Shown here: piece after piece, positions 58,193-64,000 of the stretch
How positions within the stretch are numbered: the first letter of the stretch is position 1
Layout: each line of letters opens with the position of its first letter
Origin: Sphagnum magellanicum
Lineage: Eukaryota; Streptophyta; Sphagnopsida; Sphagnales; Sphagnaceae
Direction of reading: 5' to 3'
Length of the DNA: 64,000 bases
Assembly (NCBI GenBank): GCA_021904315.1
Contig: CM038925.1
Coordinates: 16,928,501 to 16,992,500, forward strand
Notes under the pieces: model-generated
Databases searched by the model: none
Told to the model about the DNA's origin: nothing
What the model saw: the letters and a program-made list of their open reading frames with translations, nothing else
Program-made: the position numbers and the translations under genes

Positions 58193-58839
58193 GCCCCCCT
58201 CTCCAATTTTGTGATATCAAAATTGGCGAAATTTTCCAAAAATAGCAAAAATAGTTGAATTAACACTAGGGAAAAAGAATTCCCCCAAATTCCTCAAGAT
58301 TTTGTCCAGAAAACGACAAAATTTGTCAGAAAAATACACTGCAACCATTGTGGTTCTCAAAAATTTGAAAATAATCACTTTTATAGCACCAGTGGTTCTG
58401 AGGTATTTTGTACCATTGTACATTGGCAGCATCAACACATGTTGGTCGAATAATTAATTAATTTTGAAATCTTCATTTCAACAAATAGAATATTCTTGAA
58501 GATTCGATATTTTCATGTGCAATTTTTTTTAAAAATGATTCTAAATAGAAAATTTTCAACATTTCTGAAAATAATATAATTAGTGTCAAAGCTGCCAAGG
58601 TAGGATAAATAGAGTATTTCAAAATCAGAGGAAGATTGGTGACAATTTTAGAGGGGAAAGAAAAGAGAAGAAAATGGGAAAAAAAAAAAAAAAACAGAAT
58701 CCAAGAATTGTCAGTTCTGGGCATTTCAAAAACCTTAAGGAAGGAACCGGCGGTTAATAAGCAAAAAACCGGTAAAGATACCCACCTAAAACTAGGTTTT
58801 ACCGATTGTTCATGCTGTCTAGACTCAAGAGAGTAGGTA

Positions 58840-59719
58840 TAGGAACCTATATATGGCTAGGTGGAAAGTTTCCAGTAAACTCCCGGTTCTTGTCCTTCAC
58901 TCCATATATAGCTCACAAATTCTGAGCCTGAAGCTACAAAATTATGTACAATTTACACAATTTTCTAATAATTTTTTTGTGGTGATGGGGCCCAATCAAA
59001 GTGGCTCCCTGCAAAAAAAGGAAAAAAAAAGTGTTTTTAGTTAGTTAGTTTGTTTTTTTCTTTTGTTGGAGTGAAGAGAGAATCTAGGAGTAGGCTGGAG
59101 GGTACCTACCTACCACCAATTTAACTCTTCTTTTTTTTTTGTGGTTTTCCTCAAGTCCTTCCAAGCATCTTCTGCTATGACCAAGCTTAGTCCACAACAA
59201 TTTGCATTTTGCACATGCAATAGCAAAGCATCTCCTCTTCTCAAAATCAAAACCATAAATTGCAATATATTCTTTCAAAGTTTCTTCTCTTATTTCTGAC
59301 ATTTCAGAGGGTATCTGCCTGTAGCTTGCACACAAAAGATCTGTCTTTTGTTTTTTTGAGCTCTGAAGAATTGAAGGTGTTTTGGGAGGGCATAGGGTTA
59401 GTCAGGATTGAAGCTATTAATCTGCTCAATTCAAGTTAAGCTTTTCCCATCTTGTTGTACTGTGATTATTCACGAACAGTAGAAGAATTTCATAATTTTT
59501 TAAGCTTTTCCATCTTGTAGTGATTTATGATCAGAAGACACTCTCATGAGTAGTTCGCATGATTCTATGCTTTGTTTTCGTGAGTGAAGAGTTGTTTTGG
59601 TTGTATTTGCAAAATTGCAAAAAGGGTGCAAGGGACCCAAGTTATCAGGTATCTTGATCATCAAGTTTTTTTTTTTTGGGTGGTCTAAGTGGTTTTTTAC
59701 AACTTAGAGAGCAGCAAGC
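58840..59719 (+). promoter_or_regulatory. presumed promoter and 5' leader of the LOR gene
   Basis: TATA-like sequences 'cctatatatggc' (about 58848) and 'ccatatatagctc' (about 58904) lie 800-870 bases before the LOR start codon, and the DNA between is T-rich, as in a long leader, possibly with an intron. No start site can be fixed from sequence alone. Confidence 0.25.
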
Positions 59720-61426
59720 ATGAGTTATCCTCCATATCAAAGCCACTCGAAGAGGGAAGATGATGCTGATATTGGGTATCGGCCTCGCTATCGAACTTCA
59801 AATCCTACCCAAGGTTACCCACCATCAAAGGATCAGGTACCTGTGTACCAGGGCTATCAAGCATCTTCTGCTCCAAATTATTCTCAAGCTTATTCTGCTC
59901 CAAATTATCCACGAACTTCTTCATATCCTCAAGCTTATTCCGGTCCAAATTATCTGTTGACTTCTTCATATCCTCAAGCTTATTCTGCTCCAAATTATCC
60001 GCAAACTTCTTCATATCCTCAGGTTTATTCTGCTCCAAGTTATGTGCAAACTGCTTCATATCCTCTGGCTTCTTCTTCTGCTCCAAATTATGCGCAAATT
60101 TCTTCGTATCAGCAGGGTTACCAACCAAGTCAGTCTTTGGTTGTAGTAGGACCTCACTTCTGCTTGCCTTATGAGACCTCTTTTGCAATCACAAAGCATG
60201 TGATCTCACTCAGTCATGGGGATTGGACGATCATCGATTCTTCGGGCAAGAAAGCCTTCAAAGTCGATGGCAAAGTGTTGAGTGTCCGTGACCGAAAGTA
60301 CCTTCGAGATGCTGCAGGAAACAAGATTCTTCAGATACGAAAGAAGGTGAGAAGAAGATCATTTCTCTTCCACAATCTGGTTTTCAAATTCCAAGTGGCT
60401 AAATATTTCATAATATGTGTTACATGGATCATTCAGTGAAACCCTAATCTGAGATTCAATTGCCAAAGAAACCATGTTGCTTGTTTGGATCAGGCACGAA
60501 ATTTGATTCTGAACATGAAATCTTAAACCCTAATTCTTTTTTTGGTGTTGGGAGCAGTCCTGAAATCCAGATTCTAAACATGAAATCTTAAACCCTAAAA
60601 CTTAAGTATGTTCAATTGACATAGTTATGTGTGTTTGGGGTATGGAGTGCAGATTGTGACAGTACATGAAACCTGGTCTATGTATGCTGGCAACAGTGAC
60701 CAGTTGATCTGCAATGTGAAAAGAACAGTGCCCTCAAGAATGGATAATCGGTCAATCCCTTCAATGGATGTCTTCCTTGCTGCAAATGCTGCCGAGGTGG
60801 TGCCTGATTTCCAATTGACAGGCAGTTACCTTCAAAGAAATCTTATGTTGTTGTGTAGAGGACGAACACTTGCACAGGTACATCCAATCTTGACTCCTAA
60901 TTTTGACAGTTGTTGTATGGTAGTATTACTTACCACACCCCACTGTAGGGAAGCTGATGAATTCATTGGGTAGTCATGGCATCTCATCACTGGTATGCAT
61001 GATGAAGGTGGTGATGGTCTGACACTTTTGTGAGCAAGTAACTCCTCACAAGGTCATGACTGGATTCATTGTACTGTTACCTGGAAAGTGTTGTCCTGAG
61101 CTTTCTCTGCAATATCATAAATATGTGCAGTTTCCACTTATGTGAAAAGTAGTTTGATGTATGGACAAGGAGGTGCTAGTGCACACACCAGGAATACTAA
61201 GAACCATAGCAGACAACTGGCAGTGAGAAATGTATTAATGTGACTTTTGTGGTTGATGCTACAGATGACACGCCGCTTCACATTTCAGAACCGAATATTT
61301 GGGAATGACGCTTTTGGCATAACTGTGGCACCAGGTGTTGATCATGCATTTGTGCTTGCTCTTATAGTGATTGTGGATTCTGTGTATTTGCAAAAGGATA
61401 AGTCTACTACTACCACTGAAGAGTAG
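59720..61426 (+). CDS. LURP-one-related (LOR, DUF567) protein with a tyrosine/proline-rich N-terminus, three exons
   Basis: Exons are 59720-60346, 60653-60877 and 61265-61426, all in phase 0 with GT-AG introns, giving 337 residues; stop TAG at 61424. Residues 1-138 are rich in Y, P, S and Q, with 15-residue repeats of the AYSAPNYPQTSSYPQ kind. The LOR core follows: VGPHFCLPYETSFAI, GDWTIIDSSGKKAFKVDGKV, RDAAGNKIL, VHETWSMYAGNS, then exon 3 with FGNDAFGI, APGVDHAFVLAL and IVIVDSVY. These match the Tubby-C-terminal-like fold of LOR proteins (Arabidopsis LURP1 and At5g01750 type, usually about 200 residues). LURP1 is needed for basal defence in Arabidopsis; most LOR proteins have no known function. 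A scramblase-like or lipid-binding role is only inferred from fold. No break is seen, so it looks functional. ATG 59720 is the first start that keeps the whole repeat region in frame. Confidence 0.88.
59884..60110 (+). repeat. 45-bp coding repeat in the LOR gene
   Basis: The block 'tattctgctccaaattat' recurs about every 45 bases and encodes an AYSAPNYPxTSSYPQ-type unit about five times. The repeat also keeps an open frame on the opposite strand (59805-60188), which is a side effect. Unit number may vary between individuals. Confidence 0.8.
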
Positions 61427-63035
61427 ATATCGCATGTCATTTCTCTTCATTGTCCGTGGAACATCTTTCAGGCAAAGTTTGACACTTTCAATGTGTTGCA
61501 ACCATTTTGGTTTATTGTTCTAATGGTTGCATTAAATGGTTGCCCAAGCCTTCCTCTGAAGACTCAGTTGCTTTGGGTTATAGTACCTTTTGAGGATTGG
61601 TTTTAGGGTTTAGGGTCCTAATGATCCTATTAACTTTGTGTTGGCTTATTACACGTCACATTTAGCAAGACTAGTTGTACTAAATTGAAGTCACAACTAC
61701 TTGAAAGGTGGGCCATTAGTTGTAATTCCTACTAGACTCTTGCTTTGCTATTGTAAATATATTTTGTGTATTGTACTTCAAATTCATAAAGACTACTCAA
61801 TCATCATTGGCCCCATTGAACATAAGGTCTCTGAAGCCATTGCTTATTATGATCAACGCAAATGCAAGAGGAACCAATGAGAGGAGATCATCCTTCCCTT
61901 AACTTTGATGCCTTTTCTACACATCAACTGCTCCTCTTATTGCTTATGTTAGAAAGGTGTAATGTGGGGGTAAAGTGTTCCTCTCCAAGAAATCAGTGTT
62001 CATAAAAAAAATAAACCTCCCTTTGATCGTTTTTTGGATCAACACTAATCTCATTGACAAATGTTCCAAGGCAACCATGTGTACACCTAGCATCAATGCT
62101 GAATTTCAGTTATGCCATTGCTAATCTCCATTGAGATAAGCACAGGTTTGACACCCACTAATTTATGATTCAATTATAACAAAATGTTTTAAACTTGTAA
62201 CCATTCAATAGTGAAACTCAAGTGTTGATTATTATTTCCATTAACAAGAGTAGAAGATGATATCTACAATACTAGTGTTTTCTCACATCAAATTCGGTCC
62301 CTAGCAGACTAGTTTGTTGGCTTGCATGGAGTTAAGAAACTTCACATCATCATAGGATTCAGGATAACATTTTAGCTTTTGACAGTACCATCAATAAAAT
62401 CCTTGCTCCCAACATGTGCACACTACTAGGATGTGTTCATGTAATTGAATGAAGGAGCAGACAACCAAGCCTTAACCCTAACAACCTTTTACCTTACAAA
62501 ATTATTCAAACTAAATAGGCATTTTGACTCCATGGTGCAAGGTAGCTTGCAAGAGTAAAAAGCCTTGGTTAAGTAATACCCAAGGCTTCCATCCAAGGAT
62601 TGCTCAAGCAAGTAATACTAACAATTTAATTTAACCAAAAATTAATAACCTAATCATGCCTGTGCTAAATGGAATCAGGGGCTAACAATTGTTGATACCT
62701 ATTAGACCTCAATATCACAACAATTGAAACATTTGCATCTAACTAGAATCCAACTATATACTTACCCATAGTTGATCCGTGGAAGAGTTGGTCTGTTGTT
62801 CATTGTGGGCTTGTTGTTTCTCTGAATTGGTTGTGGGGTGCATCCCTAAGGTCTGTTTTAAAAGAAATTATTGGCCCATCATAATTTTTTTTTAAAATCT
62901 GAAACTTTGGACACAGCCTCAAATAGAAGTTTGCTATCTCAAAATAACATTATAGGAGTTCTTCCCTTTGGCCCAGCCATATAGGTTATGAGAGTTCAAT
63001 TTTGGGCAAAGGTTCTGGGATAAAATGTGATACTA
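61427..63035. other. 3' flank of the LOR gene and intergenic DNA
   Basis: No gene is supported. T-rich sequence with 'ttgtaaatatattttgtgtattg' at about 61750 could belong to the polyadenylation region of the LOR gene. The remainder shows no domain or repeat. Confidence 0.4.
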
Positions 63036-63038
63036 TTG

Positions 63039-63175
63039 GGAACATCTTGAGGAACACATTGGAAATTTGGGGAACATATTATGAACACACTGGGAACATG
63101 ATGGGAACATATTGGAACCTTGATGTGAACAAATTAAGAACTAGATGGGAACTTGGTTGGAACACAAAAGGAACA
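63039..63175 (+). repeat. GGAACA-rich degenerate repeat
   Basis: 'gggaacat', 'ggaacacattgg', 'ggggaacatatt', 'gggaacatgatg', 'gggaacatattgg' and further variants follow one another at 10-25 base spacing. The + strand frame through it (63002-63268) is a result of the repeat and has no known domain. Confidence 0.6.
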
Positions 63176-64000
63176 TTAATATTAATAAAATCAAAAACCT
63201 CTGGCCTCACCCTTCCCCTCACCCAGTCCCCTCCTCCTCCCAAAGGAAAAACAAATTTTGCCTTGTGAGTGCATGATGCTGCATCATGTCATTGATTGAG
63301 TAGAATTTCTATTCATAATTATGTTTGCCATACATTTTTGCCTGGACTAACAAGCCGTCTTTGATTGCATGGGTACCTCTTGAACAACCATGACATGTAG
63401 CATTCTGGTGACAACTTTCATTCTTTCTGAACATAACAATTCTCCAAAGCTCTAGTTTGTTGCCCAAATATAAAAGACCTTATTTCCTTCATCTTCTTAT
63501 TGATATTGCCTAGATAATAAAGTTTTCAAGTATCTAGTGTTTCCATGTAAACTATGTGATTTGAATTTGAAGTTGGCTCACAAGTTTTTGAATGGCACTT
63601 GTCCTAATCTATACATCCAATGGATACATTTTAGAAATCTGGTTTGAACCAATTTTGGCCAATTCTTGGTTTTAAGAAGAATCATAGATGATTTAAAATT
63701 CTAGACTTTTTTATAAAATGGAAAACACTAGCCTGGTTTTGGGTTTAAAGAATATTCTTAAAAATTAAAACCCATCAATTTTGAAGCTGGGTCCAAAGCC
63801 AGTTCCAGTTTTTAGATTTATAAGAAAAAAACTTTGAAGCTGCAATTAGACATGTAGAATACTCAGAAAGGGTCTGAACATTTCCATGCTGCTATCTGGC
63901 AGAATATGCATGCTTTACTTTTAGAAGCTTCTGATGTGATCATGTTGGACTGGGTGGGAATAGCTTCTTTGGGTTGGGTTGGCCAACAAACTGTAGTATC
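63176..64000. other. intergenic end of the window, nothing recognised
   Basis: AT-rich sequence without a supported gene or repeat on either strand. Confidence 0.5.

Noticed and set aside
59805..60188. Minus-strand 127-codon frame opposite the LOR gene
   Set aside because: It is the complement of the 45-bp coding repeat and stays open only because of that periodicity.

Overview
This is nuclear DNA of a land plant. It carries spliced genes with GT-AG introns, a ribosomal protein L5 copy with plant-like exons, a LURP-one-related (LOR) gene, an NB-ARC/LRR immune-receptor locus, and a large load of decayed retroelements in AT-rich sequence. The receptor has an alpha/beta-hydrolase domain in front of NB-ARC. 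From memory this HNL class was described in liverworts, so a non-flowering plant (bryophyte, lycophyte, fern or gymnosperm) is likelier than a flowering one. The species cannot be fixed from the window alone.

Layout. 1-2,040: AT-rich sequence with nothing recognisable. 2,094-5,771: unprocessed RPL5 pseudogene with at least nine exons and three in-frame stops. 5,772-10,735: non-coding, with an 85-bp tandem repeat (8,449-8,935) and a GC-rich ~125-bp tandem repeat (10,001-10,735). 11,097-16,069: five-exon hydrolase-NB-ARC-LRR gene. Its last exon runs into an unusually regular array of 144-bp units, each coding for two 24-residue LRRs. There are 39 units up to 20,273 with a net length drift of 1 bp, and four more after an inserted transposon. 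The frame is open for about ten units, then is broken by stops and one frameshift.

The LRR array is cut by nested mobile elements. A 2.66-kb CACTA-type element lies at 20,277-22,933 with target duplication TGG. The array is then ended by a 12.6-kb Ty3/gypsy-type element (23,446-36,053, + strand) with two recognisable LTRs, which itself contains a solo LTR (26,122-26,942, target duplication ATATC). A second, minus-strand gypsy element with a chromodomain (about 38,156-44,610) lacks its 5' end. Its 3' LTR is split by another solo LTR of the same family (38,298-39,245, target duplication CTTAA). At 45,391-48,471 (- strand) lies a decayed DNA-transposon-like gene.

48,690-59,700 is mostly gene-free: low-complexity sequence, an F-box-like fragment, short tandem repeats and a gag-like fragment. 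59,720-61,426 is an intact-looking three-exon LOR gene, the best candidate for a fully working gene here. The rest is non-coding apart from a short GGAACA-rich repeat.

The HNL receptor and the LOR gene both belong to families linked to plant defence, but nothing here shows that they act together. The main attraction is the LRR array: a near-perfect, modular, partly pseudogenised repeat reservoir attached to a hydrolase-type NLR.
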